Positions 41,268 through 50,346 of a stretch of 64,000 bases of DNA are shown piece after piece; within the stretch, counting starts at the first letter, position 1; each line of letters starts with the position of its first letter. The notes beneath the pieces were generated by a model, which saw nothing but the letters and a program-made list of their open reading frames with translations, was not told where the DNA came from and searched no databases. The DNA is from Pseudomonas brassicacearum subsp. neoaurantiaca (GTDB lineage Bacteria; Pseudomonadota; Gammaproteobacteria; Pseudomonadales; Pseudomonadaceae). The position numbers and the translations under genes are program-made. The DNA lies in the NCBI RefSeq assembly GCF_013608025.1, contig NZ_VDLV01000031.1:208-64207 (forward strand). Direction: 5' to 3'.

Positions 41268-42575
41268 TTATAGAGTGCTGAACAGCGGAAAAATCCCCAT
41301 CAGCAAGGCGGCGAACATTATGCACAGGCAAACCAGCACTGCCCACTTCAAGGTGAAGCGCTGGTGATCGCCGAACTCGATCCCGGCCAGGGCCACCAGC
41401 AGATAAGTCGACGGAACCAGCGGGCTCAGCAGGTGGACGGGCTGGCCGACGATCGAAGCACGGGCCATTTCGACCGCAGTGATGCCGTAGTGGCTGGCCG
41501 CTTCGGCCAAAACCGGTAACACCCCGTAATAAAATGCATCGTTCGACATGAAGAATGTGAACGGCATGCTCACCAGCGCGGTGATGACCGCCAGGTAAGG
41601 ACCGAGGAAGTCCGGGATGACCGCCAACAGGCTTTTGGACATGGCATCGACCATGCCGGTGCCGGACAGGATGCCAGTGAAGATCCCCGCTGCGAAAATC
41701 AGCCCGACCACCGCCAGGACGCTGCCAGCGTGGGCGGCGACGCGGTCTTTCTGCTGTTGCAGGCACGGGTAGTTGACGATCATCGCGATACTGAACGCCA
41801 CCATGAACAGCACCGGCAGCGGCAACAGGCCGGCGATCAGGGTGCACATCAGGGCCAGGGTCAGCGCGCCGTTGAACCAGATCAGCTTCGGACGGCGAGC
41901 GTCCGGGAATTGGGAAACGCTGATTTCGCTGTGATCGATTTCATCGCTCGCCAAGTGCAGCTCACCCAGGCGGGCACGCTCGCGCTTGCCGTACATATAG
42001 GCAATCACCAGGATCGCCACCACGCCAGCCAGCATCGCCGGAATCATCGGCACGAAGATGTCGGACGGGTCCACGTGCAGCGCACTGGCCGCGCGGGCCG
42101 TCGGGCCGCCCCATGGGGTCATGTTCATCACGCCGCCGGCGAGGATGATCAGGCCAGCCATGATCCGCGGGCTCATGCCGATGCGGCTGTAGAGCGGCAG
42201 CATGGCGGCCACGCAGATCATATAAGTGGTCGCGCCGTCACCATCAAGGGAAACGACGAGCGCCAGGACGGCGGTACCGACCGAAACTTTCAACGGGTCG
42301 CCCTTGACCAGCTTGAGGATCTTGCGCACGGCCGGGTCGAACAGGCCGGAGTCGATCATCAGGGCGAAATAGAGAATGGCAAACATCAGCATCACCCCGG
42401 TCGGGGCGAGCTTGGTGATGCCTTCGAGCATCATCGGGCCGATCTTCGGCGCAAAACCACCGAACAGGGCAAACAGGATCGGGATGATGATCAGGGCGAT
42501 CAGCGCGGACAGGCGCTTGGTCATGATCAGGAACATGAACGTGATGACCATGGCGAAGCCAAGGAAAGTCAGCAT
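41268..42575 (-). CDS. CitMHS-family citrate transporter
   Basis: A 435-residue inner-membrane protein of the citrate-metal:H+ symporter family (CitMHS), with about 11-12 helices. Signatures include GGVMNMTPWGGPTAR (near 145) and MPFTFFMSNDAFYYGVLPV (near 335), which correspond to the two substrate-binding repeats. Bacillus CitM takes up Mg-citrate; which metal this copy uses is not readable. The start MLTFLGFAMV is standard. It lies upstream of terC on the same strand. Confidence 0.9.
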   Translation of the reverse strand: MLTFLGFAMVITFMFLIMTKRLSALIALIIIPILFALFGGFAPKIGPMMLEGITKLAPTGVMLMFAILYFALMIDSGLFDPAVRKILKLVKGDPLKVSVGTAVLALVVSLDGDGATTYMICVAAMLPLYSRIGMSPRIMAGLIILAGGVMNMTPWGGPTARAASALHVDPSDIFVPMIPAMLAGVVAILVIAYMYGKRERARLGELHLASDEIDHSEISVSQFPDARRPKLIWFNGALTLALMCTLIAGLLPLPVLFMVAFSIAMIVNYPCLQQQKDRVAAHAGSVLAVVGLIFAAGIFTGILSGTGMVDAMSKSLLAVIPDFLGPYLAVITALVSMPFTFFMSNDAFYYGVLPVLAEAASHYGITAVEMARASIVGQPVHLLSPLVPSTYLLVALAGIEFGDHQRFTLKWAVLVCLCIMFAALLMGIFPLFSTL

Positions 42576-42972
42576 GGGAAATACTCCAGGCGTGGCGCGG
42601 CTATGAAATGCGAACTGGACAGGTCAGCGCAGGATGCAAGGCACGGGACGGACGGATGGAGTGGGTGCAGCGGGACAGGTAGCAGCGGACATCAGGATCA
42701 CCATTGTTGTTGTTAAAAAGGCCTCACGAGCGTTCGAAGCCTCGTTGTTGGCCACCGGTCTGTTGCCGGTAGGTGAGGCGATCCTAATCGCGCAAGCTTT
42801 CAGCAGGCTTTCGCTGCCGCACTGGCTGATGATTGGCCAAGCGAGCCTGTGCTGCTGTGCTTTTGTGGCGAGGGAGCTTGCTCCCGCTGGGATGCGCAGC
42901 GGCCCCAGGATTTTGCGGACGCTGCGCGACCGAGCGGGAGCAAGCTCCCTCGCCACAAAAGCAATCAGCGTT
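42576..42972. other. gap between citMHS and the dioxygenase gene
   Basis: Upstream region of citMHS and a REP pair at 42865-42956. No gene or clear regulatory site seen in 42576-42860 apart from CACCGGT/GCCGGTAGGTGAGG-type short repeats. Confidence 0.5.
42865..42956. repeat. BIME: inverted pair of family A REPs
   Basis: GTGGCGAGGGAGCTTGCTCC at left and inverted copy ending CTCCCTCGCCAC at right. Confidence 0.9.
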
Positions 42973-43302
42973 TCACTTCAATGCTGAAAGTTTCAACGGC
43001 CGCACCGCGCCCATCCAGATCGCATGGTCGGTGTGGTCCGCCAGGTCATCCCCGGTGTTGGGATGCAGAAAAATCACCAGTCCCTTACGGTTCAGGGCCA
43101 GCCACGGCAGGACCACGCCGATGTACTGAGGATCGAACGCCAGTTGGCAACTCCAGTCCGGGTGGGGGCCGACCGGTCGTTGGTGCACCCGCCCCATTTC
43201 CAGCGGGAACAGTTGCGCTGCTTCCTCACACAAGGTCCGCGCCTGGTCGAGTGTATGGGCGTCGAAATAGACGTGGGCGTGATAGCCCTTGATCCGTTGC
43301 AT
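42973..43302 (-). CDS. DOPA 4,5-dioxygenase family protein
   Basis: A 109-residue protein of the small DOPA 4,5-dioxygenase family (extradiol type). Metal-site histidines are visible in GYHAHVYFD at the N-terminus and VIFLHPNTGDDLADHTDH near residues 77-93, with HPDWSCQLAFD between. Fungal and plant relatives open DOPA to betalamic-acid precursors; bacterial copies are largely uncharacterised, so the substrate is open. Divergent from the NAD(P)-binding oxidoreductase gene at 43388. Confidence 0.85.
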   Translation of the reverse strand: MQRIKGYHAHVYFDAHTLDQARTLCEEAAQLFPLEMGRVHQRPVGPHPDWSCQLAFDPQYIGVVLPWLALNRKGLVIFLHPNTGDDLADHTDHAIWMGAVRPLKLSALK

Positions 43303-43387
43303 TTGTCACTCCTTGCAAGAGCAGCCGAACCCTCTCGGTTTACCGTGTGTCAGAGGCTTTACACGCGGGAAAAAAGGAAAGCCAGCC

Positions 43388-44047
43388 ATGAAAAACGCCG
43401 AAACCCCGGTCATCAAAGTGGTGCTCTATGGTGCCATGAGCAGCCTCGGCAGTGCGTTGATGGCTGAATTGCTGCGCCGCCAGCATGAAATCATCGCCAT
43501 CCTGGATGATCTTACGGCGCTGGCGCCGCGTCCGGGCTTGCGAGCCAAGACCGGCGATCTATTCGACCCCGAACGCGTCAAGCAGAGCGTCGCGGGAGCA
43601 AGCGCCGTGGTGTGCCTGTTGAATGCACCGGGGTTGCCGATGAGCAGCGAACAGGTGGAGCGCACGCTTATCCCCGGCCCCGTGGAACAGGTCTTGGCAG
43701 TGGATGCGCTGATTGCTGGCATGCAGGCAGTCAACATTCCGCGTTTATTCCTGGTGGGAAATTTCTCGGTATTGGAGGAAGACGCGTCGGAAGACGACCT
43801 GCAGCGCCACGCCGCCGAAGAAATTCTCGATGCCCTGAAGAACAGCGCCTTGCAATGGACCCTCGTCAATGCGCCCTATGCGGTGCAGGGGCTGAGTATC
43901 GAGCATTTCAGCCACGTCAGCACCAGCCTTGAGCCGGGCATGGCCGAATCGTTGGAGCGCTTGAGTCGCGTTGCCGTCGGTATCGCCGATGAACTGCGCT
44001 TGAACCTGCATGTGGGCCAGCACGTGAATTTCGTGCCCGCCGTGTAG
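43388..44047 (+). CDS. NAD(P)-binding oxidoreductase (atypical SDR)
   Basis: A 219-residue protein with an N-terminal Rossmann fold: VVLYGAMSSLGSAL (residues 11-24) is a modified Gly-rich loop, and GDLFDPERVKQSVAGASAVVCLL is a typical atypical-SDR strand pair. No YxxxK pair is seen, as in many NmrA/YwnB-like sensors or flavin reductases. The start at ATG 43388 has an AAGGAAAG site; the frame upstream overlaps the divergent dioxygenase gene. The substrate is unknown. Confidence 0.8.
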   Translation: MKNAETPVIKVVLYGAMSSLGSALMAELLRRQHEIIAILDDLTALAPRPGLRAKTGDLFDPERVKQSVAGASAVVCLLNAPGLPMSSEQVERTLIPGPVEQVLAVDALIAGMQAVNIPRLFLVGNFSVLEEDASEDDLQRHAAEEILDALKNSALQWTLVNAPYAVQGLSIEHFSHVSTSLEPGMAESLERLSRVAVGIADELRLNLHVGQHVNFVPAV

Positions 44048-44084
44048 GAGCTGCCGAAGGCTCGGGCCGCGTTCGGACGATCTT

Positions 44085-45035
44085 TCAAACAGCAATCGAA
44101 GGCAGCGGCAATCCAGTCAGCGACTCAGCACTGTTGGCCTGTTCCTCCATCAACCAATCCACGAACAATTTGATCAACACCCCACGACGTTTTCGCTGGG
44201 GCAAGACCACGTAATACCCCAGCCGCGACAGCACCGTTTCGGCGATCGGACGGCACAACAACCCCTGCGCCAATAAGTTATCCACAAGGTGCCGCCAACC
44301 GATGGCGACGCCTTGGCCGCCGATCGCGGCCTGGATGAGCAGGGTGTAGTTGTCGAACCGCAGCTGCCCAGGCGCCGGTGGCGAGGTGATGCCCAGCTCT
44401 CGGAAAACCCCACTCCAGTCGAACCAGGCGCTGCTGTTGCCGCCACGCAAATGCAGCAGCGGGAATTCCGACAAGGCCTGGGCCGGCAAGGGCAGGGGGC
44501 GTTCCTTGAGCAGCAGCGGGCTGCACACCGGAAAAACTTCTTCGCTGAAAAGCCAATGACTTTCGCCTTGCTTGAAGCGACCGTCGCCAAACAACACCGC
44601 AACGTCGATATCGGTACGAAGCATGTTGTGGTTGCGTTCGCTGGTCACCAGGCTCACATCCACCTGCGGATTGGCCGCGTGGAACCGATGCAGTCGCGGC
44701 ATCAGCCAATAGGCGGCGAACGCGAAATCCGTCGCGACTTGCAGCACCTCATGCTGATGCTGAGCGGTGATTGCGGTAAGTCCTGCATCGATGCTCTGCA
44801 AACCGGCCTGAACTTGCTCGAAAAGGATGGCGCCGGCCTCGGTCAATTCGATGCCGCGATAGATGCGATCGAACAACCGCGTGCCCAGTTGTTCCTCCAA
44901 CCGTTTGATCTGCTGGCTGATGGCCGGTTGCGTAGTGCCCAACTCAATCGCGGCCGCAGTAAAGCTCTGCTGGCGAGCCGCTGATTCGAAGGCGCGGAAC
45001 AAGTCCAGCGACAGGTCACCCAAGGCGTCATACAT
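44085..45035 (-). CDS. betR: LysR regulator of choline-sulfate use (BetR-like)
   Basis: A 316-residue LysR-type regulator with an N-terminal winged helix (LDLFRAFESAARQQSFTAAA, recognition helix TQPAISQQIKRLEEQLG) and a periplasmic-binding-like effector domain from about residue 95. It is divergent from the choline-sulfatase gene with 114 bp between, the arrangement described for betR/betC in pseudomonads, so it probably activates betC, possibly with choline sulfate or choline as effector. Confidence 0.85.
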   Translation of the reverse strand: MYDALGDLSLDLFRAFESAARQQSFTAAAIELGTTQPAISQQIKRLEEQLGTRLFDRIYRGIELTEAGAILFEQVQAGLQSIDAGLTAITAQHQHEVLQVATDFAFAAYWLMPRLHRFHAANPQVDVSLVTSERNHNMLRTDIDVAVLFGDGRFKQGESHWLFSEEVFPVCSPLLLKERPLPLPAQALSEFPLLHLRGGNSSAWFDWSGVFRELGITSPPAPGQLRFDNYTLLIQAAIGGQGVAIGWRHLVDNLLAQGLLCRPIAETVLSRLGYYVVLPQRKRRGVLIKLFVDWLMEEQANSAESLTGLPLPSIAV

Positions 45036-45149
45036 AAGCTGTGCTTATCCTAGTCATTGTCTTGCATGGGCTTTACCCCAAAAGGCACGGGCGACATGCT
45101 CAATCGCAGCACTATCGCATAACTGCCCACTATGGAATGCCGCGAATAC

Positions 45150-46658
45150 ATGAAGCGCAAGAACATTCTTTTCATCATGGCCGATCAAATGGCCGCGCCA
45201 ATGTTGCCGATCTACGGTCCGTCGCCGATCAAGCTGCCAAACCTGTCACGCCTGGCCGACCAAGGCGTGGTGTTCGACGCTGCCTATTGCAACAGCCCGC
45301 TCTGCGCTCCGTCGCGCTTTACGCTGGTGAGCGGGCAGTTGCCGAGCAAGATCGGCGCCTACGACAACGCGGCGGATTTCCCTGCGGACGTTCCAACCTA
45401 CGCCCACTACCTGCGTCGCCTCGGTTATCGCACGGCGTTGTCCGGCAAGATGCATTTCTGCGGGCCGGACCAGTTGCACGGCTACGAAGAACGCCTGACC
45501 AGTGACATTTACCCCGCTGACTACGGCTGGGCCGTGAATTGGGACGAGCCGGATGTACGGCCGAGCTGGTATCACAACATGTCGTCAGTGTTGCAGGCCG
45601 GACCGTGCGTGCGCACCAACCAGTTGGACTTCGATGAAGAGGTGGTCTTCAAGGCCCAGCAATATCTGTTCGACCACATCCGCGAGGACGGCGACCAGCC
45701 GTTTTGCCTGACGGTGTCGATGACTCACCCACACGATCCGTACACGATTCCCAAGGCGTTCTGGGATTTGTACGACGACAACGACATCCCTTTGCCTGCG
45801 ACCCCGGCGCAGTCCGAGCTTGATCCACATTCCCAACGCCTGCTCAAAGTCTATGATCTCTGGGACAAGCCGCTGCCTGTGGATAAGATTCGCGACGCCC
45901 GCCGCGCGTACTTCGGGGCGTGCAGCTACATCGACAGCAACGTCGGCAAGCTGCTGCAGACCCTTGAAGATACCGGATTGATCGATGACACCATCATCGT
46001 CTTCTCCGGCGATCACGGAGACATGCTCGGCGAAAAGGGCCTCTGGTACAAAATGCACTGGTTCGAAATGGCCGCCCGCGTACCGTTGCTGATCAGCGCT
46101 CCGGGGCAGTTCGCCAGCGCCCGTGTTGGCGCGGCGGTGTCCACCGCCGACTTGCTGCCAACCCTGGTGGAATTGGCCGGCGGTACGCTTGAGCCAGGTT
46201 TGCCGCTGGATGGCCGCTCGCTGGTGCCGCATTTGCAAGGGCAGGGCGGGCATGACGAGGTCTTCGGCGAATACATGGCCGAAGGCACGATCAGTCCGTT
46301 GATGATGATTCGTCGCGGCCCGTGGAAATTCATCTACAGCGAGGATGATCCATGCCTGCTGTTCGATGTACGCAACGATCCCAAGGAGCAGGAGGATCTC
46401 AGCCAATCGCCAGAGCACCAGGCGCTCTTGTCCGACTTCCTCGCCGAAGCGCGGGCGAAATGGGACATTCCAACCATTTATCAACAGGTGCTCGCCAGCC
46501 AGCGCCGTCGCCGTTTCGTTGCCCAAGCGCTGACCCTGGGCAAACTCAAGAGCTGGGACCACCAGCCGTTCGTAGACGCCAGCCAGCAGTACATGCGCAA
46601 CCACATCGACCTGGACGATCTGGAGCGCAAGGCCCGTTATCCACAACCCTGCCAATAA
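45150..46658 (+). CDS. betC: choline-sulfatase BetC
   Basis: A 502-residue cytoplasmic sulfatase that hydrolyses choline-O-sulfate to choline and sulfate. The formylglycine site is C54 in CNSPLCAPSRFTLVSGQ (CxPSR motif), metal ligands are in IMADQMAAPM and SGDHGDMLGE, and the LSGKMHFCGPDQ segment is typical of BetC. The C-terminal extension (from about 420) closes the active site in the tetramer. Choline then feeds glycine-betaine synthesis or carbon and nitrogen use. ATG 45150 chosen over 45132 by family start MKRKNIL. Confidence 0.95.
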   Translation: MKRKNILFIMADQMAAPMLPIYGPSPIKLPNLSRLADQGVVFDAAYCNSPLCAPSRFTLVSGQLPSKIGAYDNAADFPADVPTYAHYLRRLGYRTALSGKMHFCGPDQLHGYEERLTSDIYPADYGWAVNWDEPDVRPSWYHNMSSVLQAGPCVRTNQLDFDEEVVFKAQQYLFDHIREDGDQPFCLTVSMTHPHDPYTIPKAFWDLYDDNDIPLPATPAQSELDPHSQRLLKVYDLWDKPLPVDKIRDARRAYFGACSYIDSNVGKLLQTLEDTGLIDDTIIVFSGDHGDMLGEKGLWYKMHWFEMAARVPLLISAPGQFASARVGAAVSTADLLPTLVELAGGTLEPGLPLDGRSLVPHLQGQGGHDEVFGEYMAEGTISPLMMIRRGPWKFIYSEDDPCLLFDVRNDPKEQEDLSQSPEHQALLSDFLAEARAKWDIPTIYQQVLASQRRRRFVAQALTLGKLKSWDHQPFVDASQQYMRNHIDLDDLERKARYPQPCQ

Positions 46659-46681
46659 ACCAATAACGTAAGGGGAAGCAC

Positions 46682-47602
46682 ATGCAAAAGTTATCCACAG
46701 TACTGGCCGCCGGGCTGTTGGCGTTGAGCAGTGTTTCGGCGTGGGCCGAGCAAAGCTGCGATACGGTCAAGATGGCTGACCCGGGCTGGAGCGACATCGC
46801 CGCAACCAACGCCATCACCGGTTTCCTGCTGGAAGGCATGGGTTACAAGCCCAAGGTCGATACCCTTGCCGTACCGATCACCTTTGGCGGCCTGAAGGAC
46901 GGCCAGGTCGATGTTTTTTTGGGTAACTGGATGCCGGCGCAGCAGGGCTTCTACGACAAATTCGTGGCCAACGGCGACGTCACGCAACTGGCCAAGAACC
47001 TTGATGGCACTGAATTCACCCTGGCGGTTCCGGATTATGTTTGGGATGCGGGTGTGCATAACTTTGCCGACCTGAACAAATTCGCCGACAAGTTCGATAA
47101 AAAGATCTACGGCATCGGCTCCGGCGCCCCGGCCAACCTTTCCCTGAAGGAAATCATCAAGACCAACGATTTCGGCATGGGTGACTGGAAACTGGTGGAA
47201 TCGAGCGAGCAGGCGATGTTGGCGGAAGTCTCCCGCGCCGTGAAAAAACAGAAGTTCGTGACCTTCCTCGGCTGGACCCCGCACCCGATGAACGTGCAGC
47301 TGAAGATGCATTACCTCAAGGGCGGCGAGAAATATTTCGGCGACACCGGCAGCGTGTACACCCTGACGCGCAAAGGTTACGCACAGGCCTGCCCGAACGT
47401 TGGCAAGCTGCTGACCAACCTGAGTTTCACCCAGGAAATGGAAAACAGCATCATGGCTGAGGTGGTGAACAAGAAAGTCAGCAACGCCGAAGCGGCCAAG
47501 GCCTGGATCAAGGCCAACCCGGCGGTGCTGGATAAATGGCTGGACGGCGTGAAGACGGCGGATGGCAAGGATGCGCTGGCGGCAGTCAAAGCCAAGCTAT
47601 AA
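46682..47602 (+). CDS. choX: choline-binding periplasmic protein ChoX/BetX
   Basis: A 306-residue quaternary-amine-type substrate-binding protein. After a signal peptide (AWA-EQ) it has the aromatic-cage segments of ChoX: KMADPGWSDIAATNAI, VFLGNWMPAQQG, DYVWDAGV and VTFLGWTPHPMN. It starts 23 bp after betC with an AAGGGG ribosome site, so it is co-transcribed. No permease or ATPase follows; it probably works with a Cho/Cbc transporter encoded elsewhere. Confidence 0.9.
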   Translation: MQKLSTVLAAGLLALSSVSAWAEQSCDTVKMADPGWSDIAATNAITGFLLEGMGYKPKVDTLAVPITFGGLKDGQVDVFLGNWMPAQQGFYDKFVANGDVTQLAKNLDGTEFTLAVPDYVWDAGVHNFADLNKFADKFDKKIYGIGSGAPANLSLKEIIKTNDFGMGDWKLVESSEQAMLAEVSRAVKKQKFVTFLGWTPHPMNVQLKMHYLKGGEKYFGDTGSVYTLTRKGYAQACPNVGKLLTNLSFTQEMENSIMAEVVNKKVSNAEAAKAWIKANPAVLDKWLDGVKTADGKDALAAVKAKL

Positions 47603-47609
47603 AGCTCTT

Positions 47610-47738
47610 GTGGCGAGGGAGCTTGCTCCCGCTGGAGAGCGCAGCTCTCCCAAAACCAATCATGCAGATCCAGCTGATACTGCGCCTTCAGGTTTTGGGG
47701 CCGCTTCGCAACCCAGCGGGAGCAAGCTCCCTCGCCAC
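47610..47738. repeat. BIME: inverted pair of family A REPs
   Basis: GTGGCGAGGGAGCTTGCTCC at left and inverted copy ending CTCCCTCGCCAC at right, between the choX-like and SulP genes. Confidence 0.9.
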
Positions 47739-47786
47739 GTTGGCTCACCTGATACTCTTGCGCCAAACCCCATCCCTTGAGGCCCC

Positions 47787-49355
47787 ATGGCAATCCCCAC
47801 GCGCCATTCACTCTTTCCCTTCTTGAGCTGGCTGCCCCGGCAGACGCGCGTCAGTGTCGGTCGCGACCTGGTTGTCGGCCTCAGCGGCGCGATCCTGGCG
47901 CTGCCACAGTCCATTGCCTACGCCCTGATTGCCGGATTGCCGCCCGAGTACGGGCTGTACGCGGCGATCGTGCCGGTGCTGATCGCGTGCCTGTGGGGTT
48001 CGTCGTGGCATTTGATCTGCGGTCCTACGGCGGCGATCTCCATCGTCCTATACGCCACGGTCAGTCCCTTGGCGGTGCCTGCGTCCCAGGACTACATCAC
48101 GCTGATCCTGTTGCTGACGGTCTTGGCGGGCATTTTCCAATGGCTGCTCGGGTTGCTGCGGTTCGGGGCGCTGGTCAATTTTGTCTCGCATTCGGTGGTA
48201 CTGGGTTTCACCTTGGGCGCGGCGGTGGTCATTGCCCTGGGGCAATTGCCGAACCTGCTGGGCCTGGACCTGCCGAACGAAGCCACGGCGTTGAAGAGCC
48301 TGCTCATGTTGTTCAGCCACATCGGGGCTGTGGATAAACCTTCGCTAATGTTGGGACTGGGCACCCTGGCCCTGGGCATTGTGCTGAAACGCTTGCTGCC
48401 GCGCTGGCCGAGCCTGTTGATAACGTTGGTCATCAGCAGCCTGGTGGTCTGGGCCTGGCCGACGATGTTCGGGCATGTGGCGTTGGTCAGCGCCTTTACC
48501 GGGCGCTTGCCGCCGTTCACTCCGTTGCCACTGGATCTGGAGCTGATCCTGCGTCTGCTGCCCGGCGCCGTTGCGGTGGGCATGCTCGGGTTGGTGACCA
48601 GCCTGTCCATCGCCCGCTCGCTGTCGGTCCGCTCGGGGCAATTGCTCGATGCGAATCAGGAAGTTAGGGCGCAGGGCCTTTCGAATATCGTTGGAGGATT
48701 TTTCGCCGGGTCGTTGTCAGCCGGTTCCTTCACCCGTTCCGGCCTCAGCTATGAGGCTGGCGCCTGCTCGCCGCTGGCCGGGGTGTTCTCGGCGCTGTGG
48801 GTGGCGTTGTTTGCGGTGGCCGGCGCGAAGCTCATCGCACACATTCCGATTCCTGCCATGGCCGGCAGTATCCTGCTGATTGCCTGGGGCCTGGTGGACC
48901 ATCGGGGCATCCGAGCGTTACACCGGGTGAGTCGCTCCGAGTTCCTGGTCATGGGCCTGACCTGCCTGGCCACGCTGCTGCTGGAACTGCAAACCGCCAT
49001 CTATGCCGGCGTCCTCGCTTCGCTGTTTTTTTATCTCAAGCGCACCTCACAGCCGCGCGTGCACCATAGCCGCGAAGGCGAGGCGGATGTGCTGAGGGTG
49101 GGAGGCTCGATCTTTTTCGGTGCCAGTCATTATTTGCAGGTGCGTCTGCAGCGTCTGCAGGCGCAACGGGTGGTGATCGATGCCCAGCAGATCAACTTCA
49201 TCGACTATTCCGGCGTGGAAATGCTTCACCAGGAAGCCCGGCGGTTGCGCAGCCAGGGGCGTAGCCTGACCTTGCGTGGGGCAAGGCCGCAGGTGGTGGA
49301 GGAGTTGTTGAAGTTGGAGGGCGCGCAGGCGTGCCCGATTCATTTCGAGGATTGA
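47787..49355 (+). CDS. SulP-family anion transporter with STAS domain
   Basis: A 522-residue inner-membrane transporter of the SulP (SLC26) family. The membrane part (about 1-400, 12-14 helices) has the SulP signature around residues 40-65 (QSIAYALIAGLPPEYGLYAA), and a C-terminal STAS domain (about 425-522) carries the phosphorylatable-Ser-like IDYSGVEML loop. Substrates in the family include sulfate, bicarbonate and organic sulfates. Its position after betC and choX, also seen in P. aeruginosa, suggests movement of sulfate or choline sulfate. Confidence 0.9.
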   Translation: MAIPTRHSLFPFLSWLPRQTRVSVGRDLVVGLSGAILALPQSIAYALIAGLPPEYGLYAAIVPVLIACLWGSSWHLICGPTAAISIVLYATVSPLAVPASQDYITLILLLTVLAGIFQWLLGLLRFGALVNFVSHSVVLGFTLGAAVVIALGQLPNLLGLDLPNEATALKSLLMLFSHIGAVDKPSLMLGLGTLALGIVLKRLLPRWPSLLITLVISSLVVWAWPTMFGHVALVSAFTGRLPPFTPLPLDLELILRLLPGAVAVGMLGLVTSLSIARSLSVRSGQLLDANQEVRAQGLSNIVGGFFAGSLSAGSFTRSGLSYEAGACSPLAGVFSALWVALFAVAGAKLIAHIPIPAMAGSILLIAWGLVDHRGIRALHRVSRSEFLVMGLTCLATLLLELQTAIYAGVLASLFFYLKRTSQPRVHHSREGEADVLRVGGSIFFGASHYLQVRLQRLQAQRVVIDAQQINFIDYSGVEMLHQEARRLRSQGRSLTLRGARPQVVEELLKLEGAQACPIHFED

Positions 49356-49404
49356 AGGAGCGGCAAAAAGCTTAAGGCTGATAGATCTGTGGCGTCGAAC
49401 ACCT

Positions 49405-49496
49405 GTGGCGAGGGGATTTATCCCCGCTGGGGCGCGAAGCGGCCCCTCTTTTTGGGGACTGCTTCGCAGTCCAGCGGGGATAAATCCCCTCGCCAC
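49405..49496. repeat. BIME: inverted pair of family C REPs
   Basis: GTGGCGAGGGGATTTATCCC at left and inverted copy ending TCCCCTCGCCAC at right. This family has GGGGATTTATCCCC in place of the family A stem GGGAGCTTGCTCCC. Lies in the convergent gap between the SulP gene and aroE. Confidence 0.9.
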
Positions 49497-49509
49497 AACA
49501 GCCTGAAGC

Positions 49510-50331
49510 CTAGAGCGCGAGCTGGCGACGCAACTCGGCCAGCACCGGCGCGGTGTCCGGGCGAACGCCGCGCCACAGGTAGAACGCTTCGCCCGCCTGC
49601 TCGGCCAGCATGCCCAAGCCATCCATCGCCACCGCCGCGCCGTGTTCGCGGGCCCAACGGCAGAACGAAGTCGGCTCCTTGCTGTACATCATGTCGTAGC
49701 AAAAGGTCTTGCCCGGCTCGATCAGGCTTGCGGCAATCGGCGGCACATCGCCCGACAGGCTGGCGGACGTGGCGTTGATGATCAGGTCCACCGGCTCTTT
49801 CAACCAATCGAAACCACTGGCCGAGACCGGGCCCAGGTCGGCGAACAGCTCCGCGAGCAATTCGGCTTTTTCCACCGTTCGATTGGCGATGATCACCGAA
49901 GCCGGTGCTTCGGCCAGCAGCGGTTCCAAGGCACCGCGCACCGCACCGCCGGCGCCCAGCAAGAGGATTCGCTTGCCCTTGAGGCTGAAACCGGCGTTGA
50001 CGGTCAGGTCCCGCACTAGCCCGGCGCCGTCTGTGTTATCACCCAACAAACGGCCATCGGCCAGCTTGCTCAAGGTGTTCACCGCGCCGGCGCGCTGCGC
50101 CCGCTCGGTCAGTTGGTCAGCCAAGCGGAAAGCGTCTTCCTTGAACGGCACGGTGACGTTTGCCCCACGGCCTTCGCGGAAAAATTCCCGCGCGCAGCCG
50201 GCGAAATCCTCCAAGGGAGCCAGCAGCGTGCTGTAGTCCAGCGCCTGGCCGGTCTGCTCGGCAAACAGGCGATGGATCAGCGGCGATTTGCTGTGGCCGA
50301 TCGGGTTACCCATTACAACGTAGCGGTCCAT
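49510..50331 (-). CDS. aroE: shikimate dehydrogenase AroE
   Basis: A 273-residue NADPH-dependent enzyme that reduces 3-dehydroshikimate to shikimate in aromatic amino acid synthesis. The shikimate site NPIGHSKSP (residues 9-17), catalytic Lys in NVTVPFK (near 65), DNTDG with catalytic Asp and the NADP loop LGAGGAVRG with NRT downstream are all present. It follows hemF by 15 bp on the same strand and is probably co-transcribed with it. Confidence 0.96.
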   Translation of the reverse strand: MDRYVVMGNPIGHSKSPLIHRLFAEQTGQALDYSTLLAPLEDFAGCAREFFREGRGANVTVPFKEDAFRLADQLTERAQRAGAVNTLSKLADGRLLGDNTDGAGLVRDLTVNAGFSLKGKRILLLGAGGAVRGALEPLLAEAPASVIIANRTVEKAELLAELFADLGPVSASGFDWLKEPVDLIINATSASLSGDVPPIAASLIEPGKTFCYDMMYSKEPTSFCRWAREHGAAVAMDGLGMLAEQAGEAFYLWRGVRPDTAPVLAELRRQLAL

Positions 50332-50346
50332 TGGATGTTTCCCCGT

